This document shows positions 1 through 8,433 of a stretch of DNA of 64,000 nt, piece after piece. The stretch spans positions 1-64,000 of the forward strand of contig JACKBL010000004.1 of the NCBI GenBank assembly GCA_020634515.1. The letters are read 5' to 3'. The notes beneath the pieces are model-generated. The model had not been told where the DNA came from. It saw only the letters and a program-made list of their open reading frames with translations, and did not search any database. How positions within the stretch are numbered: the first letter of the stretch is position 1; each line of letters begins with the position of its first letter. The stretch is from Ardenticatenales bacterium (GTDB lineage: Bacteria; Chloroflexota; Anaerolineae; Promineifilales; Promineifilaceae). The translations under genes and the position numbers were made by a program.

Positions 1-39
1 ATTATTGACCTCGCTCAGCCTACCAGGAACAGGAAGACC

Positions 40-1911
40 ATGTTCAACTTGACCCCCCTCGAAAAATTCAGCCGCCCCCTGGCAGTGCTGTTCGCTATGT
101 GCCTGCTCATCATCCTGGCCGCGCCCGCCGCCGCCCAGGATTACCTCTTCGGCGTTCCCGACGTGGAAATGCAAGTCTTCGTGCAAACAGATGGCTCCGC
201 CCGCATTCAGTACGACATCACCTTCCAGAACAGCACGGGCGGGCACGTGATCGACATCGTGGACATTGGCATGCCCACCAAAGATTACGACATCAGCAAC
301 ATGACGGCCTCCATCAGCGGCGCCGCCATCACGGACATTCGCCCCTCGGAATTCGTCAAGCCAGGCGTGGAAATTCACCTGGACCGCTTCACCATCCCCG
401 CTTCCGGCACGGGCATCCTGCATTTCGAGTTCACCATGCCCAACATGGTGTATCAGGACGTGACCAATAAGGAACTGGCGTCGCTGCAAATCACACCCAC
501 CTGGTTTGACGGGCAGTTTGTGCAGGGCAGCACCAACCTGAAGATCGCTATCCATCTGCCCGAAGGGGTCAACCCAGACGAAATGCTCTATCAGGATGAA
601 CCCTTCACGCAAAAAGCGATGTTCCAGGGACACGCCGTGGCCTTGTGGGAATTCCCGGATACGCGCCTGGATGGGCCGCATCGGGTTGGGGTCTCTTTTC
701 CTAAAGCCGTGATGGCGTACGTCATCAAGCAGACGGTCATTGACCTGGCGATCAACTGGTTCGTGGGTAATCCGGGCATTCGGCTGCTTGCCGGCATTCT
801 CGGCGCAGCTCTATTCACCTTCCTCTTCTTCCGCTTCTCCGGCGGCACCGGCTGGACACTCTGGTTCCTCCTCGGCGGCGCGCTCATCTGGATTTACGTC
901 GTCAGCCCCGGGTTGCACCTGCTCAGCTTCATCCCCCTCATCGCCCTCATCTTCGTCAACGAACGCGGCTTGAAGAAGCGTAAGAGCAAATACCTGCCCC
1001 CCATCGTCAGCGTCGAAGGGGGCGGCATCAAGCGCGGCCTCACGGCAGCGGAAGCGGCGGCGCTGCTGGAAATGCCCCTCAACAAAGTGCTCACCCTGGT
1101 GCTTTTCGGCCTGTTGAAAAAAGGCATCGTGCGGCAAGTACAGGCCACGCCGCTGAAGTTGGAAGTCAACGACGCCTTCCGCGCCGCGCTGCCCACCACG
1201 CAGCCAGACAAAGACAAAGCGCGACGACAGGCGGCGCAGGACACGGGCGTGGTGCTACATAAATATGAACACGCCTTCCTGGAGGCGCTGGAGGACAACC
1301 CTAACAAGCCCGTGCCCCAAATCAACTTCAGCAAACCCATGCGCGCCTTCCTGGAAAGCCTGGCCGCACGCATGAAAGGGTTCAATCTGGAAGAAACGCG
1401 CGACTATTATCGCCGCATCGTGGATCGGGCGATCACAGAAGCGCAGAGCATTGGCGACCTGCCGGAATTTGAGAAGACCGTGGACCGCAACCTGGAATGG
1501 ATTCTCATGTCGGACGAATATCCCACCGTTTTCGCGCGCCCCACGTACACGTATTTTCCCCGCTGGGTGCGCCCCTCGCCGACAATGTCGGGCGGCGGGG
1601 TGTCGCTGGGCGGCGGCAAGGGATCAGGCTCTGGCTCCGTGCCCGGCCTGGGGGACGTGGCCGCCGGCTTCGCCGGTTGGGCGGAAACGACAATGGGATC
1701 GATGGCCGGCGCCATTCTTCCCGGCGGGGTGAAAGTGCCCGGCGCGGGCGGCTACATCAATCTCAGCGGCGTGGACAAGGTAACGGGAGATGTATTCAAG
1801 GCAATGGCTTCCGGTTCGGGGGGCAGCGGCGGCCGCAGCGGCGGCGGCAGTTGTGCCTGTGCCTGCGCGGGTTGCGCCTGTGCCTGCGCCTGTGCCGGCG
1901 GCGGGCGCTGA
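40..1911 (+). CDS. DUF2207-type membrane protein with Cys/Ala tail
   Basis: The 623-aa product starts with a Sec signal peptide (about residues 1-33, ending APAAAQ). An extracytoplasmic beta-rich domain of roughly 190 residues follows, then several hydrophobic segments at about 225-310 and a cytoplasmic region of 250 residues. This order (signal, outer domain, membrane segments, soluble part) is that of the DUF2207/YciQ-like family, whose biochemical role is unknown. The extreme C-terminus is a low-complexity Gly/Ser stretch followed by seven cysteines spaced by Ala or Gly (CACACAGCACACACAGGG), probably a metal-binding or cross-linking tail. AGGAACAGGAAG lies just before the start. No partner gene is visible because the window begins 39 bases upstream. 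The family call is moderately safe; the function is not known. Confidence 0.7.
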   Translation: MFNLTPLEKFSRPLAVLFAMCLLIILAAPAAAQDYLFGVPDVEMQVFVQTDGSARIQYDITFQNSTGGHVIDIVDIGMPTKDYDISNMTASISGAAITDIRPSEFVKPGVEIHLDRFTIPASGTGILHFEFTMPNMVYQDVTNKELASLQITPTWFDGQFVQGSTNLKIAIHLPEGVNPDEMLYQDEPFTQKAMFQGHAVALWEFPDTRLDGPHRVGVSFPKAVMAYVIKQTVIDLAINWFVGNPGIRLLAGILGAALFTFLFFRFSGGTGWTLWFLLGGALIWIYVVSPGLHLLSFIPLIALIFVNERGLKKRKSKYLPPIVSVEGGGIKRGLTAAEAAALLEMPLNKVLTLVLFGLLKKGIVRQVQATPLKLEVNDAFRAALPTTQPDKDKARRQAAQDTGVVLHKYEHAFLEALEDNPNKPVPQINFSKPMRAFLESLAARMKGFNLEETRDYYRRIVDRAITEAQSIGDLPEFEKTVDRNLEWILMSDEYPTVFARPTYTYFPRWVRPSPTMSGGGVSLGGGKGSGSGSVPGLGDVAAGFAGWAETTMGSMAGAILPGGVKVPGAGGYINLSGVDKVTGDVFKAMASGSGGSGGRSGGGSCACACAGCACACACAGGGR

Positions 1912-2110
1912 GGGGGTGGGAAGAAAAGGGCGCAATCGTCAGTGGCTGTCCGCAATTAAATGAGCGGAAATGTGCGGACAGCGACTATCATGGACTGCGG
2001 TGGGCAGTAACCGTCCGTAAAAAGTGCAAAGTTATTTTCGGGCGATTACTACAAGAAGCTAGGGACTGACGATGAAATAAAGTACGGAAGTAACTATTCA
2101 CGTCTCCGAG

Positions 2111-2169
2111 AGATTGGACCAATTTTGTAGACATCAATAAGATTCAACCAGAGCAAATTGGTCCAATCT
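2111..2169. repeat. 15-bp perfect inverted repeat
   Basis: AGATTGGACCAATTT at 2111-2125 is repeated in perfect inverted form at 2155-2169, with a 29-base spacer. There is no T-run after it, so it is not a standard terminator. Similar GGACCAAT words recur near 39585-39610, suggesting a dispersed element. Confidence 0.6.
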
Positions 2170-2564
2170 GGGCAGATGACCTGTATAGTCACGTACGGAA
2201 TTGCATCGTCAGTTTGCAGGAACGGTAAGGAAACAACTTCGTTGTCTTATTTAATTTCCGTTCCTAAGAGTTTTGTCCCATTGTAAAGTACGACAAGGAA
2301 TGGTATTGTTTTTCCTAATTTCAACTTGCACTCAGACCAGTACGGTCGTCATGGGTCAAGCATGTATAGTATTTCGATGATGTTCGGGGTTTTGCCTGGT
2401 AGCCAGGAGAAAACAGCTTATTTGCTGAATCTCCATGAAGCCTGGGTGTGTGGATAGCGAGTCAAAGAGTCGTAACTTAACGACATTTCCACAGCCAAAT
2501 TGCCAAAGACAATTAAATAGATTTACTGGACACTGGCGTTTGTGGCGTGGCGACTTCAGTCGGC

Positions 2565-2617
2565 CCACATATGGCGTTTGATCCGACTAAAGCCGCGACT
2601 CTGGTCACCATATGTGG
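2565..2617. repeat. 10-bp perfect inverted repeat (CCACATATGG)
   Basis: CCACATATGG at 2565-2574 pairs perfectly with CCATATGTGG at 2608-2617, 230 bases before the radical SAM start. It could be a stem in the leader transcript or a pair of operator half-sites. No function can be assigned from sequence. Confidence 0.45.
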
Positions 2618-2846
2618 ATTTCGCCAGATGCCAGGCGGACAGCCACTTAGCCCCCTGCGGGAGAGTTTAGTCCGTTGTCTGAACCGCTCGAAGGCAATAT
2701 GGGCTGCGACAAGCTCAGCCCACGAGACGGTTAGCCGTTACACGAGAGGAAAGGGCAAATACGGCTGTTTAGCTTTGCATAGAATGCCGGCATCCGCAAA
2801 AGCAGTGTCCGGTCATATTTATTTCATATTACCCAGGAGCAGAGCA

Positions 2847-4805
2847 ATGAGAATCTCATTGGTTACATGCTTTAACGCAGATTGGTTCTTTGGGCGCATC
2901 CCCAGTCCGTATATCCCCCTCAATTTGCTATGCCTGGGCGCGATTTTGCGCCAACATGGGCATGAAGTCACCATCGTGGATCAAACCCTGGCCCTGACGT
3001 TGGGGAAAGCCAGTGATGGACCCCAATTCCACCAACAAGTAGCGAAATTGATATTGCGTGATGAGCCAGACTTGATCGGGTTCACCACCATGTGCAATTC
3101 TTACCCGCAAACGCTCACGCTCGCGCGACATTGCCGCGAACACAATCCCGAACCCAAAATCGTCCTGGGAGGGCCACAGGCAACAGCCGTAGATGAAGCC
3201 ACCCTGCGCGTGTTCCCCTGGGTTGATGCCATTGTCCGCGGCGAAGCGGACCATACCTTTCCCGCCCTGGTAAATCATTGGGCTACCGGGCAACCATTGA
3301 ATGAATCGCTATTGGGCATCACCTACCGCGCGCCGGGGGGGCAGATCGTCGTCAATCCTGGCCCTCCCCTGTTACAGGACATGGATGCTTTGCCTTATCC
3401 GGCCTATGATTTATATCCTGTTGAGCATCTGAACGTCTCGCTGATTCCCATTGAAGCCGGTCGCGGCTGCCCCTTTGAATGTACATTCTGTTCTACGAAT
3501 CTCTTTTTCAGCCGCCGTTATCGCATCAAATCGCCCGAACGATTGATTGCGGAAATGGTGTTTTTACAAGAGACCTACGGATACAGCAAATTCGACCTGG
3601 TACACGACATGATCACGGTCGATGCGCGATGGGTACACAAGTTTTCTCGCGCCTTAATAGATGGCGGTCACAAGTTTAATTGGGGATGCAGCGCCCGTGT
3701 TGATTGTGTAGACGAGACGTTGTTGGCGGAAATGGCCGAGGCGGGCTGCATAGGGGTGTTCTTTGGCATCGAAACGGGATCGCAGAGATTGCAGCCGATC
3801 GTGAAGAAGAAATTGCACGTCTCCAAAGTCATGCCCACGATGCTGGCCTGCCTGGAAAACAATATGGCTCCAACAGCTTCGTTTATCACGGGCTTTCCTG
3901 ATGAGACGGTTGATGATGCGGCGGATTCCATGAATATGGCTCTGGATGTGATCCACCTGGCCAAAGAAACGCGAGGCCAGATGCACTTATTAGCGCCATT
4001 GGTGGGCAGCCCCCTGTACGCCAAACATAAGGACGAATTGGTGTTTGACGGCCATAGCTCGGACATATCCTTGTTCCTGCTTACGGAAGAGGAAACCCAG
4101 GTTGTCCAGGACCATCCAGACGTTTTCCCCAATTTCTATTACATTCCAACGCCGCACATGGACCGAAGCTTTCCCAAAGTCGTTTCGGCAACCGTGTATG
4201 GGTCGCCTAATTTGATGATCGCGTTGCGACATGCCGGCATTAATCTCAAGGATATGCTGCTAAAGTGGGTTGACTGGCAATATGAACACGTCAATCAAGA
4301 AGATATTACACAAGATTATTTCCTTTATCGCTTTGGTCTGGATTTCTCCCACTTCTTGCGGACTGAGGTACTGCCACACTATCCGCAGGCCCCCCATTTG
4401 CACGACATGGTGGCCTACTTCGAAGCAAAGTATGCGTTGTATCGTGGGCATACGCACGATCTCACCCTGTACTATCTGTTTACCTACGACGTTTTGTATC
4501 TCAACGAGATGACCCGTACGAATGCGCCATGGCCAGAAGATATCCAACCCAAGCCAACGGGGGTCTTGTTTGTCAATCTGATGCCCTCGGCGGACAAGGG
4601 CTTTGTCTTTTTAGAGGTTCCCATCCCACAGACGGACCATCCGGTGGTGCAGCCCGGCGACATATTAGAAATCCGTGATCCGGCAACCCAATTGCGAAAT
4701 CGACCCAACTTGATTATTCGCAATAATACGCAGCAACGCATTTTTGCGACGCGGCATAACATGACAGAAATAGAATTAATGGCCGCGGGGTTTGCCACCG
4801 CATGA
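2847..4805 (+). CDS. B12-binding radical SAM enzyme of the RiPP-like cluster
   Basis: 652 aa. Residues 1 to about 150 form a cobalamin-binding-type Rossmann domain (LGAILRQHGHEVTIVD, then DLIGFTT and IVLGGPQAT). A radical SAM barrel follows, with the cluster ligands CPFECTFC at Cys208, Cys212 and Cys215, then VFFGIETG and FITGFPDE motifs. About 250 C-terminal residues are of unknown type. Enzymes of this architecture use cobalamin and S-adenosylmethionine to methylate or rearrange unactivated carbons. I chose the start at 2847 because AGGAG lies 6 bases upstream; the open frame upstream to 2547 has no such site. The stop overlaps the next start by four bases (ATGA), so the two are translationally coupled. 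The substrate is probably the peptide encoded at 6290, by inference from context only. Confidence 0.85.
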   Translation: MRISLVTCFNADWFFGRIPSPYIPLNLLCLGAILRQHGHEVTIVDQTLALTLGKASDGPQFHQQVAKLILRDEPDLIGFTTMCNSYPQTLTLARHCREHNPEPKIVLGGPQATAVDEATLRVFPWVDAIVRGEADHTFPALVNHWATGQPLNESLLGITYRAPGGQIVVNPGPPLLQDMDALPYPAYDLYPVEHLNVSLIPIEAGRGCPFECTFCSTNLFFSRRYRIKSPERLIAEMVFLQETYGYSKFDLVHDMITVDARWVHKFSRALIDGGHKFNWGCSARVDCVDETLLAEMAEAGCIGVFFGIETGSQRLQPIVKKKLHVSKVMPTMLACLENNMAPTASFITGFPDETVDDAADSMNMALDVIHLAKETRGQMHLLAPLVGSPLYAKHKDELVFDGHSSDISLFLLTEEETQVVQDHPDVFPNFYYIPTPHMDRSFPKVVSATVYGSPNLMIALRHAGINLKDMLLKWVDWQYEHVNQEDITQDYFLYRFGLDFSHFLRTEVLPHYPQAPHLHDMVAYFEAKYALYRGHTHDLTLYYLFTYDVLYLNEMTRTNAPWPEDIQPKPTGVLFVNLMPSADKGFVFLEVPIPQTDHPVVQPGDILEIRDPATQLRNRPNLIIRNNTQQRIFATRHNMTEIELMAAGFATA

Positions 4806-6073
4806 ACGCCTTTAGCGAAACGGCCGTATTGCAGCTACCGGAGGGGACAACGCTGTCACCTTTTGACACCGCGGCTGCTGAACAGCAGTATATTCTGGTA
4901 TTGCCAGACGGGCGGCATTTCCGCTTGACCCCAAACATGTATCAGTTCGTGACGTGTATTGATGGGCAGCGCACGGTGGCGGAAATTGCCGGCATTCTAG
5001 AACAGAAATGGGGCCGCGCCATCCCCGCGGAACAGGTCTGGCAAATGGCCCAGCGTCACCTGGGAAATTACGGATTATTGGTCGGCAGCGACGCCGCCGT
5101 TTCTCTGCCCGGTCGTGCCGGGCGGATTTTTTCCTGGCGCGTTGACCTCTTTTCTCCACGCCGCATTGCCCCTTTGACCCGCCTGGGACAATACTTTTTC
5201 ACCTGGCCCGTAGCGATCCCCAGTTTGTTCGTCATAGCCCTGGCTTATTTGTTTGTCTATGCCGATGCCAATGCCGTCTGGCATCAGTGGGCGCAATCAT
5301 TGGGCGAGAGTGACTTCATTCTCGTTTACGGGTTGACGATTCTAAGCGTTTTGTGGCACGAAATGGGGCACGCTTCTGCGTGCCGCCGCTTTGGGGAGGA
5401 GTATGGCACGATTGGGTTTGGCATCTACCTTATCTTCCCCGTATTTTACGCCGACGTTACCCGCATCTGGCGACTCACCCGTTGGCAACGCGTGGTCGTC
5501 GATTTGGGCGGCATCTATTTTCAGCTCTGGGCAGCCGTCATTTACTATCTCGTTTATCTACTCAGCGGAAGCCGCGTTTTTTTGTTGGCCGTGATCAACA
5601 TTAGCCTGATTGTCCTGCTCGCATTTAACCCCCTGGCCAAGTTTGATGGATACTGGATCGTTTCCGATGCTCTGGGCGTCCCTAACTTACATCGTCGCCT
5701 GTGGGAAATGGTCAAGCGATTGTTGGGCCGGCAGCAAGGGCAAATCGGCATGGCCTTCAAGCCCTGGGTACGTATTGGGCTAGGCATTTACCTGGTCTGG
5801 TTTGTCTGGTTAACGGCAACCATGGTGATAGAGGTGGGGGGAAATATGCCGGCATTTATCCAACAGCTTCTTACGACATTAACCACCAATATCGACGGCC
5901 TTCTGCGTGGCTGGCAAACCACTGACGGGGCTTTGATTGGCGCAGCCCTGCTCAGACTCATTTCGCCAGGCATCACGCTACTTGGCCTCACTCTACTACT
6001 GTTACGCGGCCTTCGCGCCCTGGTCAAGCGCGTTTCAGTTCAGCGCGCCCCCTCCGTGGCCCTGCCGCCATAA
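4802..6073 (+). CDS. PqqD-domain M50 membrane metallopeptidase
   Basis: 423 aa. Residues 1-95 form a PqqD-like winged-helix domain (YQFVTCIDGQRTVAEIAGIL), the RiPP recognition element that binds leader peptides. The rest is a polytopic membrane domain with the zinc motif HEMGH (His186, Glu187, His190) and the distal ligand motif NPLAKFDGYW, as in site-2-protease (M50) enzymes linked to peptide export. Known relatives process or export peptide natural products at the membrane. It overlaps the radical SAM gene by four bases and is followed 216 bases later by the small precursor-like gene. Its stop codon is supplied by the first three bases of a dispersed repeat. Leader cleavage or assisted export of the modified peptide is the likely job. 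Confidence 0.85.
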   Translation: MNAFSETAVLQLPEGTTLSPFDTAAAEQQYILVLPDGRHFRLTPNMYQFVTCIDGQRTVAEIAGILEQKWGRAIPAEQVWQMAQRHLGNYGLLVGSDAAVSLPGRAGRIFSWRVDLFSPRRIAPLTRLGQYFFTWPVAIPSLFVIALAYLFVYADANAVWHQWAQSLGESDFILVYGLTILSVLWHEMGHASACRRFGEEYGTIGFGIYLIFPVFYADVTRIWRLTRWQRVVVDLGGIYFQLWAAVIYYLVYLLSGSRVFLLAVINISLIVLLAFNPLAKFDGYWIVSDALGVPNLHRRLWEMVKRLLGRQQGQIGMAFKPWVRIGLGIYLVWFVWLTATMVIEVGGNMPAFIQQLLTTLTTNIDGLLRGWQTTDGALIGAALLRLISPGITLLGLTLLLLRGLRALVKRVSVQRAPSVALPP

Positions 6074-6175
6074 GGGCGCATCTATTAACAAGGACTTCGC
6101 TGAAGAATTGGCGGATGCGCTGAAAGGGTTCTTACTTGCCGAATAATCTAAAGTTAATTTTGCGCGAACCCTAAT
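6071..6175 (-). repeat. Dispersed hairpin repeat, copy A
   Basis: About 105 bases that match, in inverse orientation, segments at 30121-30217 and 39615-39690 and more weakly 16311-16378. Shared landmarks are GCGCATCC, AAGAACCCTT and TTAGGGTTCG. Each fuller copy can fold into two stem-loops, from GGATGCGC/GCGCATCC and AAGGGTTC/GAACCCTT. This copy begins exactly at the stop codon of the M50 gene. Confidence 0.65.
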
Positions 6176-6289
6176 ATCGGTTGGAACAGAAGAAAACAAT
6201 CCTAACGGTAGAGTGGCTGTGCCTGGGCAACGGCTACTATGACATAACATTCTGTCAACCCTCCATCACTTGCAAAGGAGACTAGTTTT

Positions 6290-6430
6290 ATGCAGAACTT
6301 CAACGAAACCCCGTTTGAAAATATGTCCATTGAAGAGCTAGGCATCGAAGAACTGGAATCTCGTCTGGAAATGGCAACAGCCGGAACATCCGCTGTTGAC
6401 GTTGAGGTAACCGTCACCGTATCCTGGTAA
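6290..6430 (+). CDS. Putative RiPP precursor peptide (46 aa)
   Basis: A small gene with an excellent ribosome-binding site (AAAGGAG at 6274-6280, nine bases before ATG). The acidic N-terminal part carries IEELGIEELESRLEMA, which looks like an amphipathic leader helix for an RRE domain. The C-terminal part is TAGTSAVDVEVTVTVSW, in which Val occupies every second position (36, 38, 40, 42, 44) and the peptide ends in Ser-Trp. It has no Cys, so it is not a lanthipeptide. It lies directly downstream of the PqqD/M50 and B12-radical SAM genes and upstream of the isoprenoid-fold enzymes and exporter. The ELESRLEMA/TAG junction is a plausible cleavage site. Translation and role are inferred from size, leader/core layout and context; no family is recognised with certainty. 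Confidence 0.72.
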   Translation: MQNFNETPFENMSIEELGIEELESRLEMATAGTSAVDVEVTVTVSW

Positions 6431-6925
6431 CAACCATTTACAGATCTAAATCTGCTTCGCAGACCAAGCCCGCACACGCACATATGTGACCTACCACAGA
6501 AGTGCAGAGATATGTTCTTAAATCCCGCAAATGCCTCGACTTTTATGTAGACGCTTTGCTGGACTTTGAAATATGAAACAATTCTGCGCAACTCTGGACC
6601 ACGGGTAGCTGTCGTCTCATCAATGTTCAACTTCAGGTCACTCTACCGTAACCTGATGCCGATGTTTCCTGTTTTTGCGCGAGGCATGGATAAATGCTCG
6701 ATATTTCGGGGGAAACGCAGCCTGAGCTTGTCGAAGGCCGTTGGTTTCGACAGGCTCAACCGACGTTACCACCCTTTATTGAGAAGGTACGTTCAGTTCA
6801 GTCGAAGGCCGTTGGTTTCGACTGGCTCAACCGACGTTACCACCCTTTATTGAGAAGATACAGGCATAGGACAAAACGAGTCCAGAGGACCGCGCAGTGT
6901 TCGCGCTTCAATACATTTCGGGTTA
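6431..6925. other. Intergenic region of the peptide cluster
   Basis: 495 bases without a supported gene. It begins with a small hairpin (TCTGCTTCGCAGA near 6450) just after the precursor stop, which might protect or thin out the transcript. It then contains a 60-base tandem duplication, listed separately. Weak coding-like frames within it are produced by the repeats. Confidence 0.5.
6730..6860. repeat. 60-bp direct repeat pair with REP-like hairpin
   Basis: Segments 6730-6789 and 6801-6860 are identical except for two substitutions, separated by 11 bases. Each contains GTCGAAGGCCGTTGGTTTCG followed by a GGCTCAACCGACGTTACC stretch. The first copy is preceded by CCTGAGCTTGTCGAAGG, a word known as part of widespread bacterial repetitive palindromes, which can pair with TTCGACAGGCTC inside the copy. 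Confidence 0.75.
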
Positions 6926-8425
6926 ATGATGTCTCAGCGCCAAACTAAACGCCGTATTGACGTCGGCTGGCAAGACGACAACGCTCACGTGCAGGCAGCG
7001 CGCCAGCCATTCGTACGCCATGCCCGTCGGATACTTCGTGTTGGAGAAATGCCGGCATTCGCCGATCTCATCTCCACACAAAGAATGCGCGCCAACGTGG
7101 ACACCCGCGGTTACTACACCTATCCACTCCTCTTTTATACCCTTTTCCCCGATCTCTCCCTGGCCCAACTGCGCGCACTTTCCCTGATTGGCTCCTACCT
7201 GTTTGATTACATCCTCTCTCTAGATCGACTCATGGACCACCGGGATGCCGGCGATGTGGGGAATGTGTTGGTTGGCAGCCTGTTGCAGCAACAAGCCCTT
7301 TCCTTGCTGTATAGCCTGTTTCCCTTCGATTCTCCTTTCTGGCCATACTTGCAAACGTACTTTGAGCACTTCATCCAGGCCAGTTTACAGGAACGTATTC
7401 GCCATCATCATCTGGTAACAACCTATACGGAAGAAGAACTGGCTTTCATATATGCCGGCAAACCCGCCGTCGGCAAAGTCTGTATCGCAGCCATGGCCAC
7501 CCTGAGCGCCCGCCCGGACTTAATCCCCGCCCTGGTCAATTCTCACGACACCTTCTACGTCGGCTTTCAATTGCTGGACGACTTGCAAGACTGGCGGCTG
7601 GATTACCACAACCATCACTACTCCTATCCGCTCACGCTCGCCTTCACAGAAGCAGGCTGGTGCAGGCGCGTCGAGTCTGAAACGAGGCCCAGCATAGAAG
7701 AAGTCGGACGCCTATTGCAGCAGCTCACCATCCCTGAACGCATGTGCACCGTCGCCGTCAAGTACCTGGACCGCGCGGAAGACCTGATCAGCCTGGAAAT
7801 GGATAGTGGCAGTTGGGTGGCGGCCATCCAAAAAACACGGCAGCGCATTGAGGAATTCACCTTTCAACTTGAACCCAAGCCCCCCTTAACCGCGGACGAA
7901 ACCGCCATTACTCTCGATTGGTCGCAAGAATTGGCCGACGGCAACATGCCCCTGCCCATCTCCCCGACCTGGCCCCCCTGGCTCGATCCACAGCGAATGC
8001 CGGTTCCCCTGCCCCCCCCGGTCAATCAGGTACAGACCGACTATTTATGCAAGCAGGAAGGGGCGAAGAACCTGGGCGCGGCTGTCAGCCAACTCGGGCT
8101 GGCTATCCATCATTCACAACAGGCGCACGCCCAATACGAATGGGAGCGCCACCTGGGATTGTCGTCGGCGGAATGGACATGGTGCCACTACAATGACGCC
8201 TGGCTGAAAACCATTCTATCGCTGAGCATGGCGGAGCCAGCTCTCTTATGGCAGCCATCGGCAACCGCGCCGGGGGGCATGCTTCCTCCCTGGGCGCCAC
8301 TGGCTATCGGTCGCTACCTCGGCTATCGGCTCGTGCAAGATTACCGCACACATTACCCTATGTCACTGGCGGATGTCACAGCCGCCGATGTGCTGCGCCA
8401 TTATCGCTATCAACTCGTCGCCTGA
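6926..8425 (+). CDS. Class I isoprenoid-synthase-fold protein
   Basis: 499 aa, helical throughout. A first Asp-rich motif LDRLMDHRD (Asp100, Asp104, Asp107) and a second motif FQLLDDLQD (Asp218, Asp219, Asp222) are spaced as in trans-isoprenyl diphosphate synthases and class I terpene synthases. A basic segment YAGKPAVGK lies between them. Both metal-binding motifs are present, so a Mg-dependent allylic diphosphate chemistry is credible. The C-terminal 190 residues are not recognised, although the tail PPWAPLAIGRYLGYRLV weakly recalls DUF2268/GldB-like proteins. The next gene starts eight bases after the stop and encodes a related N-terminal domain. The ribosome site is weak and an in-frame ATG at about 7049 preceded by GGAG is an alternative start. 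The fold is supported by motifs; the substrate is unknown. Confidence 0.7.
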   Translation: MMSQRQTKRRIDVGWQDDNAHVQAARQPFVRHARRILRVGEMPAFADLISTQRMRANVDTRGYYTYPLLFYTLFPDLSLAQLRALSLIGSYLFDYILSLDRLMDHRDAGDVGNVLVGSLLQQQALSLLYSLFPFDSPFWPYLQTYFEHFIQASLQERIRHHHLVTTYTEEELAFIYAGKPAVGKVCIAAMATLSARPDLIPALVNSHDTFYVGFQLLDDLQDWRLDYHNHHYSYPLTLAFTEAGWCRRVESETRPSIEEVGRLLQQLTIPERMCTVAVKYLDRAEDLISLEMDSGSWVAAIQKTRQRIEEFTFQLEPKPPLTADETAITLDWSQELADGNMPLPISPTWPPWLDPQRMPVPLPPPVNQVQTDYLCKQEGAKNLGAAVSQLGLAIHHSQQAHAQYEWERHLGLSSAEWTWCHYNDAWLKTILSLSMAEPALLWQPSATAPGGMLPPWAPLAIGRYLGYRLVQDYRTHYPMSLADVTAADVLRHYRYQLVA

Positions 8426-8433
8426 ACCTGGAA

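Larger units (their letters stand above)
1912..2846. other. Long non-coding region upstream of the radical SAM gene
   Basis: About 930 bases with no convincing gene. The base composition is more AT-rich than the flanks over 2000-2530. Two perfect inverted repeats stand out and are listed separately. The segment 2565-2846 is open in the frame of the downstream gene but has no homology-like features, and the downstream start at 2847 has a far better ribosome-binding site. It may be a long untranslated leader. AGCCGT at about 2733 and ACGGCT at about 2763 could pair. I could not match it to any riboswitch class. Confidence 0.5.

Noticed and set aside
2547..2846. 100-residue N-terminal extension of the radical SAM protein
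   Set aside because: The frame is open but has no ribosome site or domain signal and crosses an inverted repeat; the ATG at 2847 with AGGAG gives a complete cobalamin-binding domain.
2600..2846. Cobalamin riboswitch before the B12 enzyme gene
   Set aside because: Some GCCACT and CCCCTGCGGG words are present, but the conserved B12 box and core order are not.
6202..6630. 142-aa frame opposite the precursor gene
   Set aside because: It is antisense to the small gene with the better ribosome site, has no recognisable domain and includes the complement of the repeat-rich gap.
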